A DNA stretch of 23,582 nt from Chara braunii (Eukaryota > Streptophyta > Charophyceae > Charales > Characeae): contig BFEA01000004.1 in the NCBI GenBank assembly GCA_003427395.1, positions 3,562,057 through 3,585,638 on the forward strand, written 5' to 3'. How positions within the stretch are numbered: the first letter of the stretch is position 1; the number at the start of each line of letters is the position of its first letter. The notes under the pieces are model-generated. The model saw only the letters and a program-made list of their open reading frames with translations, was not told the DNA's origin and ran no database searches. A program made the position numbers and the translations under genes. Positions 9,311 to 18,828 of the stretch are shown here, piece by piece.

Positions 9311-10070
9311 AAGAACTCCCCGTTCCTCCTCCCCTCCTTCTCCCTCTCCTCTTCCCGTGCCATAGCCCCGCTCCCGTTCCTTCCCGGCTCCTTCTCCCAC
9401 TCCCCCTCCCGCTCTTTCTCCCGCTCCTCACAACACTCCTCCTCCTCCCGCTCCTCCTCCGCCAAACAACGTGACAAAGATCCTGCCATAGCCCCGCTCC
9501 CGCTCCTTCTCCCGCTCCTCCCCTCCTGCTGCTCCTCCCGCTCCTCCTGCTGCTTCTCCTGCTCTTTCCCCCGTTCTCCTCCCGCTCCTTCTGCTCCTCC
9601 TCCTCCCACTTCTTCTGCTCCTCCTCCCGCTCCTTCTGCTCCTCCTCCCGCTCCTTCTCCCGCTCCTCGTCGCGCTCCTCCGACTTCCACTCCTCCACCT
9701 ATACCTCCTCCCTCTCCTCCACCTCCCACACGTTCGTTAACCCCCTCCCCGTTTCCCCTCCCACTCCTCCCACTCCTCCCACTCCTCCCACTCCTCCCGC
9801 TCCTTCTACCGCTCCTCCTCCCGTGCCTCCTCCGTCCCTTCCCATTTCCCCTCGTGCTCCTTCTCCCGCTCCTAACCCCCTCCCCGTCGTTTCCCCTGTC
9901 ACTCTTCCTCCTGCTCCTCCTCCCGCTCCTCCTCCCGTGCCTGCTCGGCCCCCTCCCGCTCCTTCTCCCACTCCTCCTCCCCCCCCCCTCCTCCCACTCC
10001 TCCTTTTCCCACTCCTTTTCCCACCGCTCCTCTCGCTCTTTCCGCTCGACCTCCCGCTCCTCCTCAGGCA
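9311..10070. repeat. CTCC/CGCTCCT pyrimidine minisatellite
   Basis: About 750 bases of almost pure pyrimidine on the + strand, made of imperfect CTCCTCC, CCCGCTCCTTCTC and CCACTCCTC units. A longer block (GCCATAGCCCCGCTCCCG) occurs near 9361 and 9487. AACAA-C/T-GTGACAAAGATCC occurs near 9467 and 10073, so larger units were also duplicated. The minus strand carries long Glu/Arg/Gly-rich open frames (up to 312 codons) and the plus strand Ser/Pro-rich ones. Both are consequences of a stop-free repeat, and I do not call a gene. Polypurine/polypyrimidine tracts of this kind can form triplex (H-DNA). Confidence 0.85.
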
Positions 10071-10138
10071 AACAATGTGACAAAGATCCCGCCATAACCA
10101 TCTCCTATGAAAAAAAAAGGCCCGCCACGTGGCTAGCT

Positions 10139-10141
<3 letters not shown>

Positions 10142-10200
<59 letters not shown>

Positions 10201-10201
10201 G
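10142..10201. repeat. (GT)n-(GA)n compound microsatellite
   Basis: (GT)n at 10142-10179 passes directly into (GA)n at 10179-10201. The exact 20-mer TCCATCGATAGGATGAGCAA follows at 10205-10224 and again at 10276-10295, a short direct repeat 71 bases apart. Confidence 0.9.
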
Positions 10202-10343
10202 TTTTCCATCGATAGGATGAGCAACACTCCGGCCAAAAGGTAAGTCTCCAACCCTGCAGCTGGCCTCATGCTACTTCCATCGATAGGATGAGCAAAATTG
10301 AATGAATCTCCCGCTAGAACATGGAAATATACACTATGTCACT

Positions 10344-10374
10344 TGTGTGTGTGTGTGTGTGTGTGTGTGCTCTG

Positions 10375-10406
<32 letters not shown>
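10344..10406. repeat. (GT)n-(CT)n-(CA)n compound microsatellite at gap edge
   Basis: (GT)n at 10344-10369, then CT-rich repeats at 10370-10392, then (CA)n at 10391-10406, which runs into the N block. Confidence 0.9.
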
Positions 10407-11367
10407 NNNNNNNNNNNNNNNNNNNNNNNNNNNNNNNNNNNNNNNNNNNNNNNNNNNNNNNNNNNNNNNNNNNNNNNNNNNNNNNNNNNNNNNNNNNNNN
10501 NNNNNNNNNNNNNNNNNNNNNNNNNNNNNNNNNNNNNNNNNNNNNNNNNNNNNNNNNNNNNNNNNNNNNNNNNNNNNNNNNNNNNNNNNNNNNNNNNNNN
10601 NNNNNNNNNNNNNNNNNNNNNNNNNNNNNNNNNNNNNNNNNNNNNNNNNNNNNNNNNNNNNNNNNNNNNNNNNNNNNNNNNNNNNNNNNNNNNNNNNNNN
10701 NNNNNNNNNNNNNNNNNNNNNNNNNNNNNNNNNNNNNNNNNNNNNNNNNNNNNNNNNNNNNNNNNNNNNNNNNNNNNNNNNNNNNNNNNNNNNNNNNNNN
10801 NNNNNNNNNNNNNNNNNNNNNNNNNNNNNNNNNNNNNNNNNNNNNNNNNNNNNNNNNNNNNNNNNNNNNNNNNNNNNNNNNNNNNNNNNNNNNNNNNNNN
10901 NNNNNNNNNNNNNNNNNNNNNNNNNNNNNNNNNNNNNNNNNNNNNNNNNNNNNNNNNNNNNNNNNNNNNNNNNNNNNNNNNNNNNNNNNNNNNNNNNNNN
11001 NNNNNNNNNNNNNNNNNNNNNNNNNNNNNNNNNNNNNNNNNNNNNNNNNNNNNNNNNNNNNNNNNNNNNNNNNNNNNNNNNNNNNNNNNNNNNNNNNNNN
11101 NNNNNNNNNNNNNNNNNNNNNNNNNNNNNNNNNNNNNNNNNNNNNNNNNNNNNNNNNNNNNNNNNNNNNNNNNNNNNNNNNNNNNNNNNNNNNNNNNNNN
11201 NNNNNNNNNNNNNNNNNNNNNNNNNNNNNNNNNNNNNNNNNNNNNNNNNNNNNNNNNNNNNNNNNNNNNNNNNNNNNNNNNNNNNNNNNNNNNNNNNNNN
11301 NNNNNNNNNNNNNNNNNNNNNNNNNNNNNNNNNNNNNNNNNNNNNNNNNNNNNNNNNNNNNNNNNNN
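10407..11367. other. Assembly gap (961 N)
   Basis: All bases are N. Both flanks are (CA)n in the same orientation, so the gap was opened by a microsatellite that could not be assembled. Open frames spanning it are meaningless. Confidence 0.98.

Positions 11368-11445
<78 letters not shown>
11368..11445. repeat. (CA)n microsatellite at gap edge
   Basis: About 39 CA units immediately after the N block, matching the (CA)n on its left edge. Confidence 0.95.
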
Positions 11446-11447
<2 letters not shown>

Positions 11448-11640
11448 TGGGACGTGTGCGTTGCATGGCCGATGCGCTCGCTTTTTGTGCCTTGCCACAC
11501 CCTCGGCACTTACTTTTTTTTGGCGTGGCGCTCGCTTCTCACGCCCTGCCCCCCTGCCGCTTTCCCCGCATGGGACCCCACTCAGCGCGGCGCTTGCTTT
11601 TTGCGCCCCCTGCGCAGCTTCCCCCATGGGCCCGGCATCG
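11446..11640. repeat. Three imperfect short repeats (GCGCTCGCTTTTTG type)
   Basis: The words GCGCTCGCTTTTTGTGCC, GCGCTCGCTTCTCACGCC and GCGCTTGCTTTTTGCGCC occur about 60 bases apart, each followed by a C-rich stretch. They form a degenerate minisatellite of about three units. Confidence 0.6.
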
Positions 11641-12940
11641 GTTCCGGTCCTGTCCCTCAGTGGCCACACCCGGCGGCTGTGCCCTGCCAACGGTTTCTCG
11701 TGGGCCCACGCCGGCGTGTGTCGGTGGGACCTTTGTAACTTTGAAGTGTATAGGGAAGACAGGAAAGATGCAATGCAACCTGCAGAGCACTTTGGCCAAG
11801 TATTCAATCGAACGTTGTTTTCTCAAGTTGAAAACAAAGTGGCGAACGGTTGCGTAACGCGTGGGAATCCACCAAACAGTTTGGGTCAGACACTCCAAAT
11901 GATGAACCTGCGCAACGCAAAGCTTTGTCGAAGATCCATGCCATATTTCTAGTTGAAAGCGAAAGGTAGGAATGCTTGTGGTCATGCACACGCAAGCCTT
12001 GCTGCCTCCGAGGAACCTCGTGTAGAAGTCTCTTTCTTTAGGGTGGGGTGATTGAAACAACGCCAGAGGGCTCCCGTTAAAATCCAATGGCACCTTTCGT
12101 ACACTCGTTGGCCACGTTTCCGTTACTTAGTTTTGCCTACTAAGCAACACACTTTGCAGTTGGCAACAGGCCTCTTACAGTTGATAGGAGCCTTTTTTTA
12201 TTTAATTAATGCTTAAAGAGCTCTCGACTCAGGATGCCTATCCTTGGGGCGGGTGTAGGATGGAGACATTTTATCTGCTGTCGACAGGTCCAGACATCCA
12301 GAAGCAACCTGTTTTGTGCGCATGTTCACCACGTGATGATATGTTACCAAGTTCTCTCCGCAGTTAATAGCGTTTCTGATCACTGTGAAACATATTATTG
12401 TCTGGTTTGTGCATCCCAGTTCCAGAGACTCTTTGTTTACACTCTTTGCAAACACTATGCTTGCGTGACCGTGTTGGAGCCAGCACTGTGGCTCCTTTGA
12501 CACGTTTTGCAGTTTTTTTCTGTTGACAGAGCCCTCGGCTAAATAGTATGATTACACGACTTCCCTGATTCCTTTCCAATCACTTTCAGATAGATGGGAT
12601 CTTGCAAACACTATGCTTGTGTACGGTGCATACAAAGAGAGAAGACTGTGGCTTAACTGTGGAGTGCTTGTTGGTATATGTGTAGAATCTGGCTGGGTTA
12701 CAAGTGCCATTGCGGGATGGCTGTCTTTCGTAGAAAACGGATGATGTGGATGAAGATAGTGTCTTTTGTGTGCTTAGGCCCGAAGTGATTTTCTGCACGC
12801 TGCTAATCTGTGTGGAAGATGCGCCGCCCTTACTGCCGCCATAGTCAGCTGATCTGTATTGTGCAGGGAATCAGATTTTGTTGAAGATAGCGAGTATATT
12901 TGTGTGCTTTTAGGTACAGCATGACTCCTGTATGGGCCAG
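11641..12940. other. Intron sequence, no gene recognised
   Basis: Open frames on both strands (for example minus 11539-12093) show no domain I recognise. The word TTGCAAACACTATGCTTG occurs at about 12447 and 12603. Part of the lower end may be a downstream continuation of the minus-strand gypsy remnant, but I cannot identify integrase motifs. Confidence 0.45.
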
Positions 12941-12949
12941 AGCTCCTCG

Positions 12950-13275
12950 TGTGATGTCAGGGCTAGTCTTAGGCAAATTGTCTGTAGAAGACAGGTATGC
13001 CATGGCTCTTAACCCGTTCCTGTCATCTTGTTGCAGGACTCAACCAATCCCATAAGTGGTTGCATCCACGGTCCATACAGCTGGTAGTGCTGGGTCTGCG
13101 ATCTGTAGGACTGGCACTTGGAACCAAGCCTCCAGCTTCTTCAGGGTTTGCAATCAGCTTCACAGTCTTAGTCAGGTTAGTAAACTGCGGTGCCATTTTC
13201 TGTTCAAAACTGGTGGACGTGCTGTTGTAGTGGACAATTCCTAATCACTCAATTCTGATCACTGTGTGATTCAGT
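12950..13275 (-). pseudogene. Ty3/gypsy retrotransposon remnant (RT thumb to RNase H start)
   Basis: Read on the minus strand, the order of motifs is that of a Ty3/gypsy pol. An LGIVHY segment (13230-13247; family FLGLVNYY) comes first, then MAPQFTNLTK (the P-L-T-x-L-x-K region). A frame change leads to PVLQIADPALPAVWTVDAT (13058-13114; family PVL..PD...PF...DAS). YGIG follows, and after a TGA at 13040-13042, VLQQDD (13022-13039; family GIGAVLQQD). The first catalytic Asp of RNase H is preserved in VDAT. One frameshift and at least two stops are visible, so it is dead. It lies antisense inside intron 1. RT catalytic motifs upstream and an integrase downstream were not found. Confidence 0.85.
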
Positions 13276-13635
13276 CTCGTAAGAGCCTGCGATATCATCT
13301 CTACTGGCTGCTATTTGTCTCCTATCGCGATATTATGGATAACAGAGAGTGGTGGAAGGCTGGGCCGAAGACTTCTGATTATTCAAATTTTGCGTGAGAC
13401 TGGCTCTTTGTCCCTAAGGTCCTGCCTGCCTCCTGTTTTCTTCTCTCCTTAGGCGGCTGCATGCCCCTCTTGAGGCCCTCTGTGCTGGTGAGCCCACTGC
13501 TTTGGGGTGCTCAAGACTTGGGCTGAAAATGTTGAACACGAAGGTGAACTGACCTGCAAGTGCAGTTGATGGAAGATCAGGGAAGTGTGGCCACAATCCG
13601 CACATGACGACTGTTCACAGGGATGGTTTTCGTAG

Positions 13636-13940
13636 TGTAATGGACCAAACTTCAGAAACTCACAATCAAATCACACATGAATTAGTGAGGCTGGAGTCGA
13701 TGATAACAACCGGATTGAGATAACGGAATTGATATAGCAATGAACGGCAAAACTGAAGAAGAAGAGCAAGAGCATGGAAGTGTAGACAAGGATTACAATG
13801 TTCGAGTTGCTTCTCCCTCTTCTTCCTTGGGACTCCTCTCGCCACCGTAATGCATCCTCTATCTACTGTCTTGCTTCTCCCCAGTCCGTCACCGCCAAAC
13901 TACACATGATGTCACTCTTCAAGCCAGTCTCTCTCTAGCG
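13636..13940 (+). repeat. Possible LTR-like sequence
   Basis: From TGTAATGGACC at 13636 the text resembles a plant LTR in style: A-rich sequence with AACTGAAGAAGAAGAGCAAG, then AAGGATTACAATG, then a CT-rich part with CACCGCCAAACTACACATG. No second LTR copy, primer-binding site or target duplication is visible, so this rests on resemblance alone. Confidence 0.25.
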
Positions 13941-14072
13941 CTGGCCTATGCAAGGGTAGCACAGTAATGCTGGTAAGTGGCAGTGCCTCTCATTTGAAGT
14001 AGCATCGAGCCACCTTCTTCAATCATCACCACATTGCCACCCTGAACCTGTGGTGACCTCATCAGCACCTGT

Positions 14073-14076
<4 letters not shown>

Positions 14077-14155
<79 letters not shown>
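14077..14155. repeat. (CT)n microsatellite
   Basis: About 39 CT units. The reverse transcriptase remnant starts directly at its right edge, so the repeat has replaced or interrupted the upstream part of that ORF. Confidence 0.95.
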
Positions 14156-14158
<3 letters not shown>

Positions 14159-14700
14159 TTTGCACATTGGAATCAGATTGTCGGTATTTCAATGGGAACT
14201 AGTGCTTGCCCAGAGATTTTAAATCTGATGCTTTATTGGGATGAAGTGCATTTTGTTGATGATGTTTATCAGGATGATCCTCAAGCTGCTCAGGGCCTCA
14301 TTGATGATGAGCTTTCATGGTGGCAAGTACCCCCTCCACCAGGGCACTACAGCCTTGAGTTGTAGGAAATTGCAGCATCAGATGGCCCCTGTACCTGTTC
14401 GGGTATGCATATATGGGTCTGTTTTGATGGCTCTGCCTAGGGCTTCTCTGCATTTATTATCCAAGTGCAACCTCCAACATATTTTCCCATCAACCACCTG
14501 GTGCGTTCACAAGGCAATTGACCAAATTTGAAAAGATCTGTAACAATTGGCGGGACTCTTGAACTGCGCAATCAACACTTACTCGCCGCATGCTTTCTTG
14601 TGGCATCTCCCATCAACGCCACTATCTTACACATGTGACGCCTCTCTCTCAGTGGTTCTGACGCATGCTTTAAGTGGTCCCTGTATCATGATTTTTGATT
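14156..14700 (+). pseudogene. Reverse transcriptase remnant, Penelope-like type
   Basis: In one frame from 14156 the translation begins with HWNQIVGISMGTSACPEI, followed by LNLMLYWDEVHFVDD. This is the RT motif B form G-I-P-M-G-T-x-x-x-P-x-x-x-N-L-x-L-Y-x-x-E, known from Penelope-like and related reverse transcriptases. Later come PPTYFPINHL and SQGN.PNLKRSVTIGGTLELR, matching the family's C-terminal pattern (Y/F-x-P...SNRP...GQ..R). Five in-frame stops interrupt it: TAG at 14363 and 14438, and TGA at 14519, 14636 and 14696. The frame is otherwise continuous for about 540 bases. The N-terminal RT motifs are missing to the left of the CT repeat. Clade assignment is tentative. Confidence 0.6.
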
Positions 14701-14720
14701 TGCCCTCATGAAGCTCTTGT

Positions 14721-14924
14721 CCTGCTACTGCTTGTTCATCTGCTGCTGCTGCAATTTCTACTGCCGCAGTTTCCACTACTACGGTGTCCGTTGCCGCGGT
14801 TTCCACTGCTGCAGTTTCCACAGCCGGAGTTTGCCCTACTGTGTTTTTCGCTGCTACGACTTACTCTGCTGCAGTTCTAGTGCAGAGAACATCACAGTGT
14901 CTCCGACATTCATGTTCTTTATTT
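14721..14924 (+). pseudogene. Ala/Ser/Thr/Val-rich linker of the same decayed element
   Basis: After a frame change, 68 codons are open and read as an Ala/Ser/Thr/Val repeat (units such as STAAVSTTTVSVAAVSTAAV), ending at a TGA at 14925. At DNA level it is a degenerate TTTCCACTGCTGCAG-type repeat. It could be a disordered linker between the RT and the protease-like part, or simply a short minisatellite. Its link to the RT remnant rests on position and strand. Confidence 0.4.
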
Positions 14925-15404
14925 TGAACTCTTGCCCAATCAATCTTTCTGTGCTTGGGTGCAGACAGCTGCGTTCCTCCTTGCCACCCCCGTCTCCTCC
15001 AGTGTCTCACTTGCAAACAGACTCTCTTTTTCCCATTGCTCCACCCTCGTCGCTGGAGACACGCTCATCTCCACTTTGTCACACCACGATGACTCTTATT
15101 GTGTATCCTTGACGCCATGTACCACTTTGTCGCTCGTTCAGGGATCAGCAGCCTGTTCCTTGGTTTGCCCCGATTCTCTCTGTGCCCGCTCCACAGGTTA
15201 TTGCTGTTCCTTTGTTCCAAATGACAATATCCGCGCCTATACCGACCGTCCGGCTTCCTGTTGGTAGCCATGAGGCTGTGTTTTATGCCCTACAGCATTG
15301 GATATTCACCAGCCACTTCCAGAGCAGGATATGGTCCCTACCCAGGTTACACTCCCACTTCAAGGGGCAGTCCCCACTCAGGATGCAGCCCCAAATGTCC
15401 TGAG

Positions 15405-15470
15405 ATTACGACATGATTTGCCCAAATTGCAAATTGTCCCACAAGGTGTATAGAGTACAATGGTGATCTG
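15405..15470 (+). other. Possible zinc-knuckle-like scrap (CPNC)
   Basis: A short reading DYDMICPNCKLSHKVY contains a CxxC followed by His. It shares the frame of the protease-like segment at 15750 but is separated from it by stops. Another frame here (LRLRHDLPKLQIVPQGV) looks equally natural, so the zinc reading is weak. Confidence 0.15.
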
Positions 15471-15739
15471 CGAATGGCTGACCAGCATCATTTGGCTGAT
15501 CTGCCAATTGCCCCTCGAAGGCGTAGACCACATGTGTCATCTGCATGACTGACCAGCAAACATCCCATGACATCTTGGGATTGCAACACCATGTGGGTGA
15601 TCCACAATTGTTGGCTAGCATCTGGCACAACAGCTTGAGATCCTCCCCAGTCTCTGTGGTCTGGCTGTGAACTAATATTTCTCTGAACATTCTCCACCAC
15701 GTGGTTTATACAGTGTCGGACTTTCTTGCAATTGCCCTT

Positions 15740-16110
15740 CAGCTTGATGTGGATCTTCCCTGCCTACAGGCTGAGGATGGTAATAATACCAGACAAGGCG
15801 GCTTCGCAATTGCAGTCCTACGAGCTTTGCAAATGCAGTCATACAAGTAGCATTGAGGGCCCACCGGCTTGACCTATGCAATGCTCAAGTAGGCGAGTGG
15901 TATTATCCTCCATCCCACATTGTGGCCTGCATTGTACGGGGCCTGGCCATTACATGGCTATTGTACATGCCCCTGACCACTGGGAGCTGTAGGACAATGG
16001 CACCATGCTCCATGTTGTAACAGATGTTGCTGATTTCTTACCTAACCATGCTGTTTTCTTGCCTCAGCAAAACGTTTGCACACTCCTTTATGTAGAATAT
16101 CGTTTCTCTG
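15740..16110 (+). pseudogene. Decayed cysteine-protease-like domain (Josephin/USP-like)
   Basis: Three consecutive frames join into one plausible domain. GNNTRQGGFAIAVLRALQMQ (about 15779-15838) is followed by LRAHRLDLC...EWYYPPSHIVACIVRG (15853-15942) and then GPGHYMAIVHAPDHWEL, a TAG at 15990, DNG, and PNHAVFL...LYVEYR to about 16100. The spacing of G-x-F-x-I-x-V-x-x-A-L, then P-x-x-x-x-(F/V)-x-C, then H-(W/Y)-x-x-(I/V) and W-x-L-x-(D/N) resembles the second half of Josephin deubiquitinases. The GHYMAIVHAPDHW part also resembles the His box of USP (C19) proteases. A catalytic His (codon at 15948) and a following Asp/Asn (15993-15998) can be read. The Cys box expected about 100 residues upstream was not found. 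Two frameshifts and two stops (TAG 15848 and TAG 15990) show it is dead. Confidence 0.4.
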
Positions 16111-16450
16111 CCCGTGCCGCAGCAGGACAATGTATCAAAATTCTTGGACCTTGTCCCTTGCACAGCTACAAACACTGTTACATGGCTGCAGTCTTCGTCG
16201 TCTGTGTCACAATCACTACAATGAAGTGGTTTCTGCATCCACGTGTGTGGACTGTCCCTCCGTTCCTGGCAGCAAGCACCCTCTGCATCCGCACGTATAT
16301 GTCCATTTTGCGGTCATGGGCATTAATACAGAATGCATGGTCTTTTCTCGTGCCCGTTCCTCTTCCATGCTGGGCTGCAATTGACATGTCGAGAGTTTTT
16401 GGTGGGCATGCTCAATGCCATCTGTCATGGCAATTGTTGTACTGAGAATG
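16110..16450 (+). pseudogene. Possible 3' continuation of the decayed element
   Basis: The sequence stays open in two overlapping frames (to 16384 and 16445) and holds Cys/His-rich readings, such as TCVDCPS followed by HPLHPHVYVHFAVMG, vaguely like a damaged SWIM-type zinc finger (C-x-C...C-x-H-hydrophobic). No frame is clearly right, so the end of the element is unknown. Confidence 0.2.
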
Positions 16451-16949
16451 CTCAGCTAGGTCGTCATCCATCTCCTCCTTACAAGGTATGTCCTTTCTGT
16501 CGTCCAAGGCAGACATTCCTGAGCCTGCTCTGATCCTTTCCTATGCTTTCATCTGCATTTCATACTCCTTACTACCCCTTAATTGCTTCCTTGACTTGAT
16601 CCTTTGCTTCGTCTTCTGTCCATCTTTTCACCTGTTTATTCCCTCTCTCTTTACTCTTGCCTTTTTTTTAAAAGTGTACGAGTGGGCCATTCTGGCACAC
16701 GGGGATGCAGGCATGTCATGCTGAAGTTCACCAATGGGGCGAGCCTTGTACGTAAGAGACAGAGTAAAGTGGGAGCTTAAAGAGGAAATAATCAAAGAGG
16801 CAACAGTAAGGAAAGAAAACGAAGGACTGTGTACAAAGAGGCAAAAGCACGGTTTCAGTGTGCTCTTCATGTTTGTCTTCTGTATTTTTATTGTTAGTTT
16901 CGCAAAGTGCGCTTTTTTGGCTCTTTTAGTTGATAGACATGTGACAACA

Positions 16950-17193
16950 TGTGTACCACAAGCACCAACTGAATGGAGTTTCGGAAGATGAGTGCCGGTC
17001 TCTCTCCTTCTCTTAGAGTCTTCAGGTAGCCATGGCTACCAGCCAACAGGTAAGCTTTGTCTTCCTTCTTGCCAACCCTTCTTCGATGGTTACCTCCTCC
17101 TTCCAATCTCCACAGTAGGCCTTCCTCCGTAAGATGCAATACTTTACCAATCAGCTCCATCAGCTTTAAACCACCACTTCCTTTCAGAGGCAA
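16950..17193 (-). pseudogene. Possible gypsy integrase N-terminal remnant
   Basis: The minus strand has an open frame of 99 codons containing LTEEGLLWRLEGGG, NHRRRV and LLAGSHG. The layout (x-x-G-L-L-x-R..., basic stretch, L-L-x-x-x-H) recalls the segment just before and at the H2C2 zinc site of Ty3/gypsy integrases. The Cys pair and catalytic Asp residues are not seen. It is too far from the gypsy remnant at 13 kb, and in the wrong order, to be its integrase. Confidence 0.25.
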
Positions 17194-17234
17194 AGGCTAA
17201 GTCAAAAATATAAGGTATAGGTATACCGCATTCT

Positions 17235-17345
17235 TTGGAAGCCAGGCCCCACCGTACCAAAATGGCTGGCGGCCCCAGGCAAAACAAACGAAAAACAGCT
17301 GCGCTGGCGCTTTGACAAAGCTTGGCGCGCAGTGCTTCTCTGCAG
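17235..17345. repeat. Dispersed repeat, copy B (related to 6120-6246)
   Basis: Contains ACCAAAATGGCTGG, CCAGGCAAAA, a purine-rich stretch, GGCGCTT, CAAAGCTT and GCAGTGCTT in the same order as copy A. One copy lies upstream of the start codon and the other in intron 1, so this is a genome-dispersed family and not a local duplication. Confidence 0.6.
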
Positions 17346-18768
17346 GTAAGCACTCTCCAGTTAAGATTCCTAGTCCCCAACCCTTGGACTCTACCTCATA
17401 TCTCTCCCCTTCTCTCACTCTCATGTATGGTGCATCAGCACACCCTACTGGTTACGGCTACGGCTCTCTCTCTCTCTAGCTATGGCAGCCTCACACTCTG
17501 TTTCTGCCTTCTTCTCTCCACACTCCAGGGCACTGGGTCCTAGCAGCACTCCAACAAGTCCAAGTCAGGATGAATGAACGAGCTGTGGCAGGCTCAGTCT
17601 TTGTATTTTTGTCTCGACTAAGTCTGCCTCTAATTGCCTCCTTGGATGGCTGATATCCCACGATCTGTGTGGCCAGCAATTTGTCGTGCCTGGACCCAGC
17701 AGGCCTTGGAAGCTTCTGGAAACTGTTACTGAGCCTTCGGATTGTTTGTGATCTCTGGTGTTGTTGGCTCTGGGGATATCGTTGACTCATTGACTTCTGT
17801 GCCCACGTTGAATTTCCTCGGGCCTGAGTTGACCTTTTCTGGCCCTGTACAGCTCGTTTTGGCCTCGGCTCGCAGCCCTACCGACTAACGCCTTCTCAGA
17901 CACGTTCTGAGGCCCAGTAGAGTGATCTTTAACCCGAGAAATTGGACTTCAGCCATGGCCCAAAAAACTCGTTTGCATGCTCATTCAACCTCATTTCTGG
18001 CTGGGTCCCAGCGCAATTTTGCAATGTTCTCTATCCAAGGCTGGACTGAACATTTTCTACCGGTCTGAGGGCCATTTGACTGATTCCTGGGCCCTGCAGA
18101 CCTGTTTGGGAGGACGTTTGTTGTCTCAGACTTCAAAAGGATGTCTTGATACTGGATTTTAAGCCCAGAAGTCTAAACACGAGATAAATCCTGACCATAG
18201 ATTCGGATGTAGTAGTTCGTTGTTGTGCTTCTGAACCCAGTACGAAAAGATGAGGAGGAGCTGGGCACATACGTTGCCTTTGCATGTTTGCTTCATGTGA
18301 GCCAATCAAGAAAACATAATACATTCCATTTAGGTTTTGTGACCTCCTGCCCCTGATGCTCAGGTTAACCTGAACTCCGTTGTTGGGAGATGTGGAGGAT
18401 GAGGCAGAGAAAGCCTTGGGATATCTTTATCTTTCAGGCCAGACTCCAGAGCTAGTATTGTTTTCTTGTACATTCCGAGTAGTGCCAAAACCCGTGCTCA
18501 TTCTGTTGAAATGTCGTCTCAGGGGAAGGGTGGAGGAGTGGGAAAGGTCTAGGTGGGTGTGATGGTGGCTCAGAGGGCCTATCATCCTGAAAGTTTGAGA
18601 AAGTGGGGAGGATCGCACACCAGTTCATCAGTTTAGTAGGTTCAACATATGGTTTTGCTTTCCCTCTTTGCTGACTTAGTACTGCATGGTTTTGATTCCC
18701 CTGTTTGCTGCAGTTGAAAATTTCTCTCTGGCATTGCGTTGTGGGTCCCTCACCATTAAAAAAAATTG

Positions 18769-18773
<5 letters not shown>
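17346..18773. other. Intron sequence, no gene recognised
   Basis: 17820-18170 contains recurring GGGCC/GGCCC words roughly every 30-60 bases on the + strand, similar in style to 22980-23200. I recognise no protein domain, RNA gene or clear repeat unit. Confidence 0.45.

Positions 18774-18826
<53 letters not shown>
18774..18826. repeat. (GA)n microsatellite
   Basis: About 26 GA units, 222 bases upstream of exon 2 on the coding strand. Confidence 0.95.

Positions 18827-18828
<2 letters not shown>

Noticed and set aside
9163-10101. 312-codon minus-strand Glu/Arg-rich frame and 303-codon plus-strand Ser/Pro frame
   Set aside because: Both lie on the CTCC minisatellite, which lacks stop codons on either strand. 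There is no domain, and the residues follow the repeat units.
10298-11952. Very long open frames of 370-540 codons on both strands
   Set aside because: They are created by translating the 961-base N gap and its flanking CA repeats.
14627-14880. Minus-strand Ala/Thr/Val-rich and plus-strand Leu/Phe/Cys-rich frames
   Set aside because: Alternative readings of the same TTTCCACTGCTGCAG-type repeat. The plus-strand Ala/Ser/Thr frame is the more natural one.
16215-16330. SWIM zinc finger downstream of the protease-like part
   Set aside because: TCVDCPS and HPHVYVHFAV only loosely fit C-x-C...C-x-H, no single frame gives all ligands, and the match is too weak to call.
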